A stretch of 64,000 bases of DNA from Halanaeroarchaeum sulfurireducens (GTDB lineage Archaea > Halobacteriota > Halobacteria > Halobacteriales > Halobacteriaceae), in assembly GCF_001011115.1 (NCBI RefSeq), contig NZ_CP008875.1:1-64000 (forward strand), read 5' to 3'. The position numbers and the translations under genes were made by a program. Under the pieces are notes generated by a model, which saw nothing but the letters and a program-made list of their open reading frames with translations, ran no database searches and was not told the origin of the DNA. Shown here piece after piece: positions 18,101 through 26,718 of the stretch; the stretch's first letter is position 1; each line of letters begins with the position of its first letter.

Positions 18101-21007
18101 ATGAATGACTTCGAGTCCGGTGATGCGATTCTTCTCAATGGAACCACTGCTGAAGTCATCAAGACCTACTCTGTCGGCGACCTCGACTATCTCCGGGCAT
18201 ACGTCGAAGACGCGGGTGTGAAGACGGTCTGTATCGACGATGTTGAGATCGAGCCGAAAAGCGACCAGCTGGGTAAACTGAGCCCGGCCTCGATTGATCA
18301 GCTACATCCGGACCACGAGGACGTCTCAGCCGATTGGTTTGACCTACGGACTCAGGCGCTGCAGCTTCAGATTGCACACGAACAGGGCCAGCTTCTGAGC
18401 ATCTCGAACTCGCTGGTCCGCCTCGAACCCTACCAGCTCGCCGCTGTCAACTGGGTGATGCAGAAATTACGTCAACGCGCGCTCATCGCCGACGACGTCG
18501 GCCTCGGGAAAACTATCGAGGCAGGCCTCATCCTCAAGGAACTCACTGCGCGCAACCGCGCTGACCGGGTCCTGTTCGTCGTTCCTGCCCACCTCCAGAA
18601 AAAGTGGATTCGGGACATGGACCGCTTCTTCGACCTCGACCTTACGCCTGCAGATCGTCAGTGGGTAGAGGGAGAAAAACGCCGACTCGGCGAGGAGGCG
18701 AACATATGGGATCAAGACCACCAGCAGATGGTCACCAGTCAGGCCTTCCTTCGTCAGGATGAGTTCCAGCCTGCGCTCGAAGAGGCGTTCTGGGATGTTG
18801 TAGTGGTTGACGAGGCACACAAGGCCGCCAAGCGCGGCGAGTCGCCGAGTAAGACGTCGAAGATGGTCGAACGAGTGGCTGGTAACTCTGACTCGCTCCT
18901 CCTGCTGAGCGCAACTCCGCATGACGGCAAGGGCGAAGCGTTCCGTTCGCTTGTCGAGTACATCGACCCGTTCCTCGTCGCCGAAGATCAAGACCTTTCG
19001 AAGGAGGCCGTCGACCGGGTGATGATCCGCCGGGGGAAACAGACGCTGTACGACGATGACGGGGAACGCATCTTCCCTGACCGCGAGGTCAATACGGTTC
19101 CCGTGGAGATGACCCACGATGAGCGGCAGTTCTATCGCGCTGTCACGGACTACGTCCAGAACGTCTACAACCGCTCCGAGAAACTGAACGAGCCAGCGGT
19201 CGGGTTCGCAATGGCGCTCATGCAAAAGCGGCTTGTCAGCAGTATCGGTGCCATACAGGCGACCCTGAGCCGTCGTTTGGGCGATCTCGTCGATGAGCAG
19301 TCTACTTCCACCAGTCTGTCAGAGGAAGCGTCCGCATACCTCGACGGGGAAGATCTCGAAGAATCGGATAAACAACGAGCCGAGGAGGAACTCTCCGCAC
19401 TGACTGTCACTGAGAGCGATGCGCAACTCGAAGAAGAGATCGAAACGCTTCGGGATCTCGTCTCGCTGGCCAAGGGGATCTCGGTCGACTCCAAGGCCCA
19501 AAAGGTACGCCGCTACATCCAGCAGTTGTTCGAGGAGCAACCTGACGAGAAACTCCTACTGTTCACCGAGTACCGCGACACGTTGGACTACCTGCTCGAC
19601 CTCGTAAAGGACGAAGCCTGGGCCGATGAAATTCTTGTCATACACGGTGACGTTGACAAAGACGAACGTGCGCGTATCGAGGACGAGTTTAATCACGGCC
19701 AGTCACGTCTACTCTTCGCGACCGATGCAGCAAGCGAGGGGATCGACCTCCAGCACAGCTGCCACATCATGGTGAACTACGAACTGCCGTGGAACCCGAA
19801 CCGGCTCGAGCAGCGTATTGGTCGCCTCCACCGCTACGGGCAGGAGAAGGAGGTCAAGGTTTGGAACTTCACGTTCGAGGATACCCGCGAGGGCGAGATT
19901 TTCGAAATGCTCGAGAACAAGGTGGAAAACATCCGCGGTAAACTCGGCAACACGGCTGACGTCCTCGGGATGCTTGATGACATCAATGTCGACTCGATCA
20001 TCATGGAGTCCATCCAGAACGAGGAACCTGCTAGTGCCACAAAGGAGGAACTCGAGGAACTGATAGACGAGCGCCAACGCACCCTGCAAGAGTGGTACGA
20101 ACGCAGCCTCATTGACACGAGTACGTTCGACCAAGAAAGCCGGGAAAAGATCCAGGAGGTCATGGATGAGTCCGAGGACATCTATGGGACAGAGGCCGAC
20201 ATCCACGAATTCGTTGAACGTGGCGTCGAAGCGCTTGGTGGAGAGGTCGAGAAAGCAGGGAACAATCTCTACAGGGCCGAGCTACCTCGCTCCCTTCGGC
20301 AAGGAATTGACGAAGAGTACGGACCGTTCACGTTCAGTCGGGACTTCGCCATGGATCACGACGGCATTGATTACGTGTCGCCGGATGACGACTTGGTCCA
20401 GCGACTCAGACAGCAAGTAGTGAATAGTGAGCACGGCGATGTCGGACTGAAGCTCCTCCCGTTCGTGGATGAGCCAGGAATTACGTACAATTACCGCGTG
20501 AAATTCGAGGACGGTACTGGCGAGGTTATCCGCGAAGACATGATCCCCGTGTATGTCGATGCCCACCATCAGGATCCCCGCCAGCGATTGGGGCACCGCA
20601 TCGTGCAGGGGGACAGTGTCAAGGGCTCACCCGATGCAGACCACGTACGCTCCTTGATTCAGAATCAAGATCAACTGCGGGCAGCGGCTGACCGCTACAT
20701 CAGCCAGCAGGTAGGGTCCTTACGAGAAGAACTACACGAACGGCGCCGGGAGGAAACCCAGCAAGAGCTAGATGACCTCAAGGAATATGCTGAAGCCGAA
20801 CGCCAACGTATCCAGCAATTCATCGAGGATTACGAGCGTAAGGCAGAGGCCGGATCGGACATGGACATCGCTATCCGGGGCCAACAGGAGCGCTTAAGCA
20901 AACTTGAACAACGTATTGTGGACCGACGGGAGGAATTACAGCGGAAGGCCCAGGTCATCTCCCTCGCTCCTGAAGTCGAAAATTTAGCTCTCGTTCTCCC
21001 AGTCTAA
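18101..21007 (+). CDS. brxHII: BrxHII, SNF2/DEAH-type helicase of type 5 BREX
   Basis: This 968-residue superfamily 2 helicase closes the BREX operon. Visible motifs, in order, are the Q-region LVRLEPYQLAAV, motif I DDVGLGKTIEAG (about residues 128-139), motif II VVVDEAHKA (about 233-241), motif III LLLSATPHDG, motif V FATDAASEGIDLQ, and motif VI RIGRLHRYGQ (about 569-578). It belongs with the SNF2-like/DrmD-like helicases used in BREX and DISARM. A coiled-coil C-terminal tail (residues about 870-950, many Q/E/R heptads) may mediate assembly. BrxHII replaces the Lon-type BrxL protease of type 1 systems; its presence together with two BrxC copies and no BrxL is what identifies this as type 5. 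The stop falls just before an insertion-sequence-disturbed region. Confidence 0.9.
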   Translation: MNDFESGDAILLNGTTAEVIKTYSVGDLDYLRAYVEDAGVKTVCIDDVEIEPKSDQLGKLSPASIDQLHPDHEDVSADWFDLRTQALQLQIAHEQGQLLSISNSLVRLEPYQLAAVNWVMQKLRQRALIADDVGLGKTIEAGLILKELTARNRADRVLFVVPAHLQKKWIRDMDRFFDLDLTPADRQWVEGEKRRLGEEANIWDQDHQQMVTSQAFLRQDEFQPALEEAFWDVVVVDEAHKAAKRGESPSKTSKMVERVAGNSDSLLLLSATPHDGKGEAFRSLVEYIDPFLVAEDQDLSKEAVDRVMIRRGKQTLYDDDGERIFPDREVNTVPVEMTHDERQFYRAVTDYVQNVYNRSEKLNEPAVGFAMALMQKRLVSSIGAIQATLSRRLGDLVDEQSTSTSLSEEASAYLDGEDLEESDKQRAEEELSALTVTESDAQLEEEIETLRDLVSLAKGISVDSKAQKVRRYIQQLFEEQPDEKLLLFTEYRDTLDYLLDLVKDEAWADEILVIHGDVDKDERARIEDEFNHGQSRLLFATDAASEGIDLQHSCHIMVNYELPWNPNRLEQRIGRLHRYGQEKEVKVWNFTFEDTREGEIFEMLENKVENIRGKLGNTADVLGMLDDINVDSIIMESIQNEEPASATKEELEELIDERQRTLQEWYERSLIDTSTFDQESREKIQEVMDESEDIYGTEADIHEFVERGVEALGGEVEKAGNNLYRAELPRSLRQGIDEEYGPFTFSRDFAMDHDGIDYVSPDDDLVQRLRQQVVNSEHGDVGLKLLPFVDEPGITYNYRVKFEDGTGEVIREDMIPVYVDAHHQDPRQRLGHRIVQGDSVKGSPDADHVRSLIQNQDQLRAAADRYISQQVGSLREELHERRREETQQELDDLKEYAEAERQRIQQFIEDYERKAEAGSDMDIAIRGQQERLSKLEQRIVDRREELQRKAQVISLAPEVENLALVLPV

Positions 21008-21107
21008 CTTAGCAGAGATGGAGAGTTTTTGTTCCCCCATCCAAGGAGTCGGTTTCACGCGGGTGAGATTTTTCCGTTGATCATATGGATGATCTCTTGG
21101 CTCATGA

Positions 21108-21216
21108 CGACTTCCTGGGCGAGTGAACCGCCCCAACAACCCGCTCGCAAACGCCCTCAATCGACGCCTCGACGCACCACACTTCGGCACATCTGGGGGA
21201 GTTGTTCATCGAATAG
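21108..21216 (+). pseudogene. Possible 5-prime piece of a RecB/AddA-type nuclease remnant
   Basis: A short open stretch translates to a segment ending in DAPHFGTSGGVVHRIA, which resembles the G-T-x-V-H-x-x element that opens the PD-(D/E)XK nuclease domain of UvrD/AddA-type helicase-nucleases. It stops where the IS630 element begins, and a matching downstream nuclease remnant resumes on the other side of the element. It has no start and an in-frame stop just upstream (21105). The homology call is weak because the piece is only about 36 codons. Confidence 0.3.
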
Positions 21217-22277
21217 CTATAGTGGCCATTAGAAATAATTACCCACTTTAGGGAGGCTCAACTTGTTTAGCGTGGTGTCAATCGTGGCCGTAAGCTCATC
21301 AATCGACTCAAAGTACCGATTGCCCAACGCTGATTCTAACTGCCTCCAGCACTCCTCAACCGGATTTAGGTCAGGTCGATAGGCTGGTAATCGAACGAAT
21401 TCAATACCGTCCCGATCTGCAAGTTCCGTAACTGTCGAGGCCCGAAAATAGGACGCACCGTCGAGAACGATGATCAAATCATCTTCAAATTCTTTGTATA
21501 ACGCTAAAATGAAATGTTTTGCGTGATTGGCAGTAACGTACTCTGGAAATCGTGAGAAAAACGACCGCCCATCGTCGGTGACGGCACCGAGCAAACACGT
21601 CCAATCACGAAGTCCCGAAAGCTCCACACTGGGCCGCGAATTCCGTTCAAACCAGGCCTGTGTCGGATCGCCGTTTACCGATGTCTTTGTCTGATCGATG
21701 CAGACTACTGTGGCGTCCATCTCCCTGCGGTTTTTTTGAGGGTTTCGTCGAACTCCTCTCGGTCCTCGGGATCGGCTTTCGCGTTCTCTGGACGCGGTTT
21801 CTGGTAGCTGAGACCGGCTTCTTTCAACAATCGTCGACAGCTCGGGATCGAGTAATCGACGCCGTAAGTTTCCATGAGGTGGTGTCTGACGAGTTTCGTC
21901 GTCCAAGCCTGTTCGTCGTAGCCGGCTTCCTGGGGCGATTCGTGCACTGATTTTCGAAATTTATCAAGTTCTTGTTCTGATAATTTGCGATTCCTACCAG
22001 AACGATGATTATCAGTGACTGCCTCGTCGAGCGGTTCGTCTGTATCGAGTCGCATCAGCCAGTTATAGATCGTTCGCCGGCCGGTGTCGTGCCATTTGGC
22101 CAGCTCTGTTTGTGTGACTCCGTGTTTGTACGCTATTGCAGCTAAAAGCCGCTGTGTTGGCTGGTTTCCTTCAACCGACGCTAGGGCTTCATGGAGCTCA
22201 TCGAGGGTGATCTCGTTAAGGTGATCCACACAAATACTGTACGCATTACGGGCAAATAATTCTAACGGTTACTATAG
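21217..22277 (-). mobile_element. IS630-family insertion sequence
   Basis: The element is bounded by 28-base imperfect terminal inverted repeats: left 21217-21244 begins CTATAGTGGCCATTAGAA, and right 22250-22277, read inward, begins CTATAGTAACCGTTAGAA. The ends sit in TA-containing palindromes, consistent with the TA target preference of the IS630/Tc1-mariner group. It holds one transposase split over two frames. The element interrupts a decayed nuclease remnant recognisable on both sides. Exact boundaries are uncertain by two to four bases because of the TATA repeats at both ends. Confidence 0.8.
21229..22229 (-). CDS. IS630-family transposase (probable programmed -1 frameshift)
   Basis: The transposase is encoded in two overlapping minus-strand frames. 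The first (22229 down to 21705, 174 residues) carries the N-terminal helix-turn-helix, including the HGVTQTELAKWHDTGRRTIY region, and stops soon after TLKKTAGRW. The second (to 21229) carries the DDE domain: ATVVCIDQTKTSV (first D), LIIVLDGASYF (second D) and YRPDLNPVEECW (E). They join at a run of seven A residues on the coding strand (plus-strand T7 at 21731-21737). A -1 slip there gives a continuous protein of about 330 residues, which is the expected IS630 length and a known mode of expression for the family. A simple inactivating frameshift cannot be excluded, but the slippery run at exactly the joining point favours programming. Confidence 0.82.
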
Positions 22278-22299
22278 TAACGTTACCAATCACGATTGA

Positions 22300-22581
22300 C
22301 CCCCCCAGCGAGCCACGATTGCGGGCGTAGTTGACCCCGTCCACGTTACACCGGATAACATAGGTACAACCGATTATAAGATAGATCGGAGTCGGCGTGC
22401 CGTCTCCGAATACGCAATTCAGCTGAGCGTCTACTATCACGTTCTCGCGTCTGCATATTCGAATCGGTCAGTCGAAGCGATCCTGTATTTCACGGTGGAC
22501 GAAGATCGGGTCTCAGTCGACCTGATATCCCTATCCACACTTCAAAAGCGGGCTCAAAACCATATTCAATGCCCCGATTGA
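22300..22581 (+). pseudogene. 3-prime remnant of a RecB/AddA-type PD-(D/E)XK nuclease domain
   Basis: Directly beyond the right end of the IS630 element an open stretch of about 93 codons encodes the C-terminus of a helicase-nuclease. It shows GVVDPVHVTPD, then TTDYKIDRSRR, then YAIQLSVYYHVLASAYSNRS and VEAILYFTV before a TGA. This is the D, DYK and Q-x-x-x-Y pattern of the RecB/AddA nuclease motif found at the end of haloarchaeal UvrD/AddA-type proteins. There is no start; a stop lies at 22297-22299, next to a C7 run that suggests a frameshift. Together with the piece left of the element it indicates an older gene that decayed and was entered by the insertion sequence. Confidence 0.65.
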
Positions 22582-22633
22582 TATTCAAATTCGAACTCCC
22601 GCAATCCGTTTCGTATGAGCCATCAAGTCGTGG

Positions 22634-22930
22634 CTAAGCGTCGATCAAATACTTCCCCAAAACGTGTCCGTCCTCGGAGATCGACTTTCTGGCATCGCGA
22701 CGGATGTCCCGATTTTTTGGGCGGTCCTCGTTTTGGCGAATATATTCTTTAATTCCCTCAGCTACCTCGTCCATGTGTTCTAAAGTAGCGTCCTCGGCCA
22801 CTGCTTGCAGCGTTTTCTGGTATCCTTCGAGAGACTGTGGCAAGCCCTGTTGGGATTCGATGATATCGTCGTTTAGACTCTCGATCTCGAAGAGATGGCC
22901 CTTTATTCGGAGCTCCAATCCGCGATCCAT
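22634..22930 (-). CDS. Small helical hypothetical protein
   Basis: This 98-residue frame starts at the ATG at 22930, chosen because GGGAG lies about eight bases upstream; the frame is open further to 23026, but that extension looks non-coding. The product is helical, with a likely coiled coil from about residue 8 to 70 (IKGHLFEIESLNDDII, then LQAVAEDATLEHMDEVAEGI), and has a mixed charge C-terminus rich in arginine. No family is recognised. It sits alone between the nuclease remnant and a recombinase in a region of mobile debris, so it may be a relic of the same mobile element. Coding status rests on composition and the ribosome site only. Confidence 0.5.
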   Translation of the reverse strand: MDRGLELRIKGHLFEIESLNDDIIESQQGLPQSLEGYQKTLQAVAEDATLEHMDEVAEGIKEYIRQNEDRPKNRDIRRDARKSISEDGHVLGKYLIDA

Positions 22931-23682
22931 GGGAATTTCTCCCGGTTGTGATGCTAAATAACCTCGGACGGACAGCGTCTGGGCTGGATAGAAAGGAGTC
23001 CGCAAACATTGGATATTGGCTAGCAATCCCGGGCATTGCCTTCAACGAGAATCCGGGGAATTGCTATTGCCATGTGCCTGGGGACAGCCATTTCCAGGTA
23101 TCTCCGTGACAGCCATTGTCCTGTACTCCGTGTTTTCCATTTCCATCATTCACGGAATAACCGTGTTTGGCAATGAAGGGATTTGCAGATAGATCCAGAA
23201 CATTCGAAAATTCGGACGTCTCCCGATAAATCACCAGACAGCATGGTGATAATGGCTCAAAGCCACTCTAATCGGCACCCGGCGTTGGGATAATGGCTAT
23301 GTGTCGTATTTCTCCCAATACATTGCCCTCAGAAAATCGCCAGAGGGCAGTTTGTTATTGGTGTTCGATCGCGCCCGGATATCGGGCCCATTCTCCGCTA
23401 TTCATCGAAAATGCCCGATTGTAAAATTCGGAATGGCCGTGTGGTTCCATAGCTAAACCATGATTGGCGGCAGAAATCATACTCCTCCACGCTATTCAGT
23501 ATTTTTCCACAGATACGCAAATAATACGTCTAAAACAGCCGTTTCATGGGATTTTCGCCATTCTATAAGTGGTTCCGGCAACTACGGTGAGTCAACATGA
23601 ATCGCAGTCGGACCGTCAACGAAGGTTTCCCTGGTGCCTTCCCCCAGGCCCCACTCCAGCAATCCCAAGGAAAGGGGTTCTG
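22931..23682. other. Intergenic, no gene recognised
   Basis: About 750 bases with no convincing open frame on either strand. The stretch 23040-23160 contains several near copies of CCATTTCC/CCATTGTCC-like words, and 23330-23360 has a short CCCTC/GAGGG inverted pair around an A-rich loop. Base composition is lower in G+C than the BREX genes. It probably represents degraded sequence next to the recombinase and may hold its attachment site, but no att repeat could be identified by eye. Confidence 0.3.
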
Positions 23683-24771
23683 GTGAGCGACCGCCAGCTG
23701 GAGCCCATCTCCCCGAAAGAAGCAATCGATTGGTACCTCGAGCACAGGCACGACGAACTCCGAGAGGCCACCAGGCGAACCCACCGCTCGGGGCTCAATA
23801 TTTTCCGCACCTGGGCTGAGGAAGAGGGACTCGACAACCTGAACGATCTGTCCGGGCGGAACCTCGTCGCGTTCAAGACCTGGCGAAAGTCCGAAACCGA
23901 TCTCAATACGGTGAGACTCAATGGCACACTCGGGGTCGTTCAGCGTTTCCTCCGATTTTGCGAAACGATCGAAGCTATCGATGAGGGGTTGGCCGAAAAA
24001 GTCCCGCTTCCCAACGTCCCACCGGGAGAGGAGGTCAAGACCGAGGTCCCCGAAGACGAGCAAGTAAAAGCGATTCGCGATTACTATGATCGGTTCGAGT
24101 ATGGCTCGCGCCGGCACGCGGAATTCGAACTGATTGCAGAGGTCGGCATCAGACTCGGGGCGGTTCGAGCTATCGATATCGAAGACGTGGATCTGGAGAG
24201 ATTGGTCATTCACCTACAGCATCGTCCCGAAAATCCGGACGTGTATGGAACACCAATGAAGAACGGGTTCGATGGTGAGCGAATTATCAATATCTCGCCT
24301 GGGTTGACGCAGCTGCTGGACGATTATATCAGCCACAATCGCAATGGGGCAACCGATCAGTTCGACCGGAATCCGTTGTTCACATCGTACAGAGGGCGAG
24401 TGTCGACGACGACAATTCGACGCGACTTCTACAAGCTCTCACGACCCTGTGAGTACGAACCTGGATGTTCCCATGGGCGAGAGGTAGAGGAGTGCGAGGC
24501 AACGCACAGCAAGCAAGCGCAGTCCTGCCCTTCGTCCTTCACGACTCACCCGCTGCGGAAGTGGTCGATTATGTCGCAATTGGATGCTGGTGTCTCGAAG
24601 GAGATTCTAAGTGATCGGGTTGATGTTTCGGTTCCGATTTTGGATAAGCACTACGACCAACGGAGTGAGGAGCGGAAGTCCATCCGGCGGCGGGAAGAGT
24701 TAGAAGCCAATTTGGAACAATATGCGATGACGGATGGGGGCCAGGTGATTGAGGAAAATGATGAAGGCTGA
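23683..24771 (+). CDS. Tyrosine recombinase / integrase
   Basis: This phage-type integrase has 362 residues from the GTG at 23683, which is preceded by AAGGAAAGGGG; the frame is open from 23569, but the added N-terminus is proline-rich and unlikely. The N-terminal SAM-like core-binding domain spans about residues 8-110 (IDWYLEHRHDELREATRR onward). The catalytic domain shows the first arginine in VGIRLGAVRAIDIEDVDL, the H-x-x-R in THPLRKWSI, and the nucleophile in LDKHYDQRSEE. A cysteine/histidine-bearing insert (CEYEPGCSHGREVEECEATH), typical of haloarchaeal integrases, lies before the HxxR. It is followed by an A+T-rich island that it may have mobilised. Confidence 0.85.
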   Translation: MSDRQLEPISPKEAIDWYLEHRHDELREATRRTHRSGLNIFRTWAEEEGLDNLNDLSGRNLVAFKTWRKSETDLNTVRLNGTLGVVQRFLRFCETIEAIDEGLAEKVPLPNVPPGEEVKTEVPEDEQVKAIRDYYDRFEYGSRRHAEFELIAEVGIRLGAVRAIDIEDVDLERLVIHLQHRPENPDVYGTPMKNGFDGERIINISPGLTQLLDDYISHNRNGATDQFDRNPLFTSYRGRVSTTTIRRDFYKLSRPCEYEPGCSHGREVEECEATHSKQAQSCPSSFTTHPLRKWSIMSQLDAGVSKEILSDRVDVSVPILDKHYDQRSEERKSIRRREELEANLEQYAMTDGGQVIEENDEG

Positions 24772-24973
24772 TCTACAAACGCAGAGGGGTGATGGGACTG
24801 ATCACGATAGCTGTATGCTGGATATCACAAAGTAGATTCTCCGACTGCTGAATATTGACCATCCATTCAGCGATCCGTTCAGATACTAGATGAAATATGT
24901 TACAGTTGGTCACTCCGAAAATTTATCCTCACGACTGATTCAGTAGATTTTGGGTGAATTTCTACTCAGACAC

Positions 24974-25222
24974 CTATTTATATACATTTCGTCGATGACC
25001 GACATTATGTACATAGATCGCTTTTTCTTCTTTCTCCCAGTCAACAATAACCCGGTAATCTCCCACTCGAATTTTATAAAAGGGGTACCCTTGGAGTCTT
25101 TCCAGATAGTGGCCTGGCCAGTCTTGAACCTCTTTAAGTTTATTTAATATTCTTTCTGAAGTTTCGTCTTCTAATTCATTTAGTTGGGCTCTGGCCTTAT
25201 CTGTAAATTCAATATCGGCCAT
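24974..25222 (-). CDS. RelE/ParE-family toxin, apparently without an adjacent antitoxin
   Basis: This 82-residue protein starts at MADIEFTDKARAQLNEL; upstream frame extension to 25285 would cross a TATA-like TATATTTG about 29 bases before this ATG. The sequence follows the RelE/ParE fold: a helical pair at residues 8-40, then GHYLERLQGYPFYKIRVGDYRVIVDW and a terminal VHNVGHRRNVYK strand with basic residues. RelE toxins cleave ribosome-bound mRNA; ParE types poison gyrase, and the sequence does not decide between them. No antitoxin gene lies before or after it on its strand. The only neighbour is the divergent RHH-FtsZ gene, whose N-terminus is an antitoxin-type DNA-binding domain. Codon use is A+T-rich like that neighbour. 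Confidence 0.8.
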   Translation of the reverse strand: MADIEFTDKARAQLNELEDETSERILNKLKEVQDWPGHYLERLQGYPFYKIRVGDYRVIVDWEKEEKAIYVHNVGHRRNVYK

Positions 25223-25305
25223 ACTTTGGGTTCCGTCTATGACCAACAAATATAGCTGATGATAAATATGTTTTTCAAAATTCACCGATATCTAATCCAC
25301 CCGGA

Positions 25306-25320
25306 AACACTTAATGTGTT
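25306..25320. promoter_or_regulatory. Palindrome over the putative TATA element of the RHH-FtsZ gene
   Basis: AACAC and GTGTT arms flank TTAAT. The centre lies 26 bases before the ATG at 25339, exactly where the TATA element of a leaderless haloarchaeal transcript should be. A ribbon-helix-helix dimer bound here would block TBP, so the RHH-FtsZ protein may repress its own promoter and possibly the divergent toxin gene. This is inferred from position and symmetry. Confidence 0.45.
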
Positions 25321-25338
25321 ACAACCGTACTACAAATT

Positions 25339-26718
25339 ATGAACGGGAGCGATGAAAAAGGTACGATTATGAATGTTCGGATCCCTCCGTCGCTTGCCTC
25401 TCGACTTGAAGAAGTGCCACAAGAGAGAGGTTTCAAAAACAAATCAGAATTCGTTCGAACTGCTATCAGGGATGCGCTTAATCCACCCGAAGAACTCTCT
25501 GATGACGTTCTTTCCGAGATTGCTAATAGTAGGGAACAAGTTGAGGAAGGGGAGACGACACCACTCGCCGAGATTATGAAAGGATCGAATGATTCGCCCA
25601 TAGAGGATCAGCAGAAATCCTTCTTTTCAGATATTGCAACGGAGGGTTCACTCGGAAAACTAGAATCATTATTTACTGGCACGTACAAAAACGGTACAAC
25701 GAATCTTGATGTACTCGCTATTGGCTGTGGAAATGCAGGAAGCAATACAATCCACCGACTCACGAATATTGGTACAGGAAATATTGAAACCTTAGCAGTC
25801 AATACAGATCGCGAACATCTAAAACATGTAAATGCAGATACCAAGCTTTTAATCGGAACTGATCTTGCTCAAGGAATGGGTGCTGCGGGAGATCCAGACA
25901 TCGGTAAGCAAGCGGCGCAAAGTGCAGAAGAGTCTATAAAACAAGTAATTGGGGATACGGATATTGTCTTCATTACCGCTGGTCTCGGAGGTGGGACAGG
26001 AACTGGTACCGCACCAGTTATTGCAGAATTAGTTTCGGAGATGGGGGCCTTAGCAATTGGCTTAGTATCTACCCCATTCAACGTTGAACAAGCACGTCAG
26101 CATAAAGCACAGGAGGGAATTGAACAACTCCGTTCAAAATGTGACACCGTGATAATTTTCGATAACAATCTCCTACTCGAGTATATACCCAATCTTCCAA
26201 TTGGAAAAGCGTTCTCTGTAATGGATCAAATACTCGCAGAAAGTATGGAAAGCCTCATCGGAACCTTCTCTGAGAACGCTCTCGTTGATATTGACTTTGG
26301 TGATTTCAAGACGGTCGTTCAACGGGGTGATGTCGGGGGGATTCTAATTGGAGAGGGTAGCTTGGATAACCCTGAGCATATTATTGAGCAAACCCTCCAG
26401 CATCCTTTGATCAATGCAGATATTAGTTCCGCATCCAAAGGATTGGTTCAAATTACAGGCTCTGAACAAATGAGTCTAAACGAGGCTGAAGATATCGTTG
26501 AAGGAGTGATTCATCGCATGTCCGATGATGCAAGCTTAATTTGGGGGGCGCAAATTGATCCGAAGATGGGAGATAAAGTTCGGGTCATGGTAATGTTAAC
26601 AGACCTTAATTACGTCAATGAAAAGTCCCTTACTTATGCCACTAGTGATGAACCTTCTGAAGACGTTGAACTACTCTCTGAAAGTATCCCTCTTGAGGGA
26701 AACGAGTTAAGGGCCTAG
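25339..26718 (+). CDS. Ribbon-helix-helix DNA-binding domain fused to an FtsZ-type tubulin GTPase
   Basis: This 459-residue protein is composed of two known domains not normally joined. Residues about 8-48 form a CopG/MetJ-type RHH domain: beta strand IMNVRIP, helix SLASRLEEVPQERG, and helix NKSEFVRTAIRDALN. A flexible acidic linker (50-118) follows. Residues about 122-445 are FtsZ: the nucleotide loop GCGNAGSN (129-136), LAVNTD (152-157), the tubulin signature GGGTGTGTAP (217-226), NLPIGKAFSVMDQ, and the T7 catalytic loop DIDFGD (317-322), keeping both aspartates but with aspartate where E. coli FtsZ has asparagine 207. GTPase and polymerisation therefore look possible. It is A+T-rich compared with flanking genes and divergent from a RelE-type toxin. 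A role in moving or positioning bound DNA, like TubR-TubZ in one chain, is inference. Confidence 0.9.
   Translation: MNGSDEKGTIMNVRIPPSLASRLEEVPQERGFKNKSEFVRTAIRDALNPPEELSDDVLSEIANSREQVEEGETTPLAEIMKGSNDSPIEDQQKSFFSDIATEGSLGKLESLFTGTYKNGTTNLDVLAIGCGNAGSNTIHRLTNIGTGNIETLAVNTDREHLKHVNADTKLLIGTDLAQGMGAAGDPDIGKQAAQSAEESIKQVIGDTDIVFITAGLGGGTGTGTAPVIAELVSEMGALAIGLVSTPFNVEQARQHKAQEGIEQLRSKCDTVIIFDNNLLLEYIPNLPIGKAFSVMDQILAESMESLIGTFSENALVDIDFGDFKTVVQRGDVGGILIGEGSLDNPEHIIEQTLQHPLINADISSASKGLVQITGSEQMSLNEAEDIVEGVIHRMSDDASLIWGAQIDPKMGDKVRVMVMLTDLNYVNEKSLTYATSDEPSEDVELLSESIPLEGNELRA

Noticed and set aside
22583-22605. GTTCGAAT-like T-loop suggesting a tRNA gene or att site
   Set aside because: The bases around the loop do not form a T-arm, and no anticodon arm or acceptor stem could be found on either strand.
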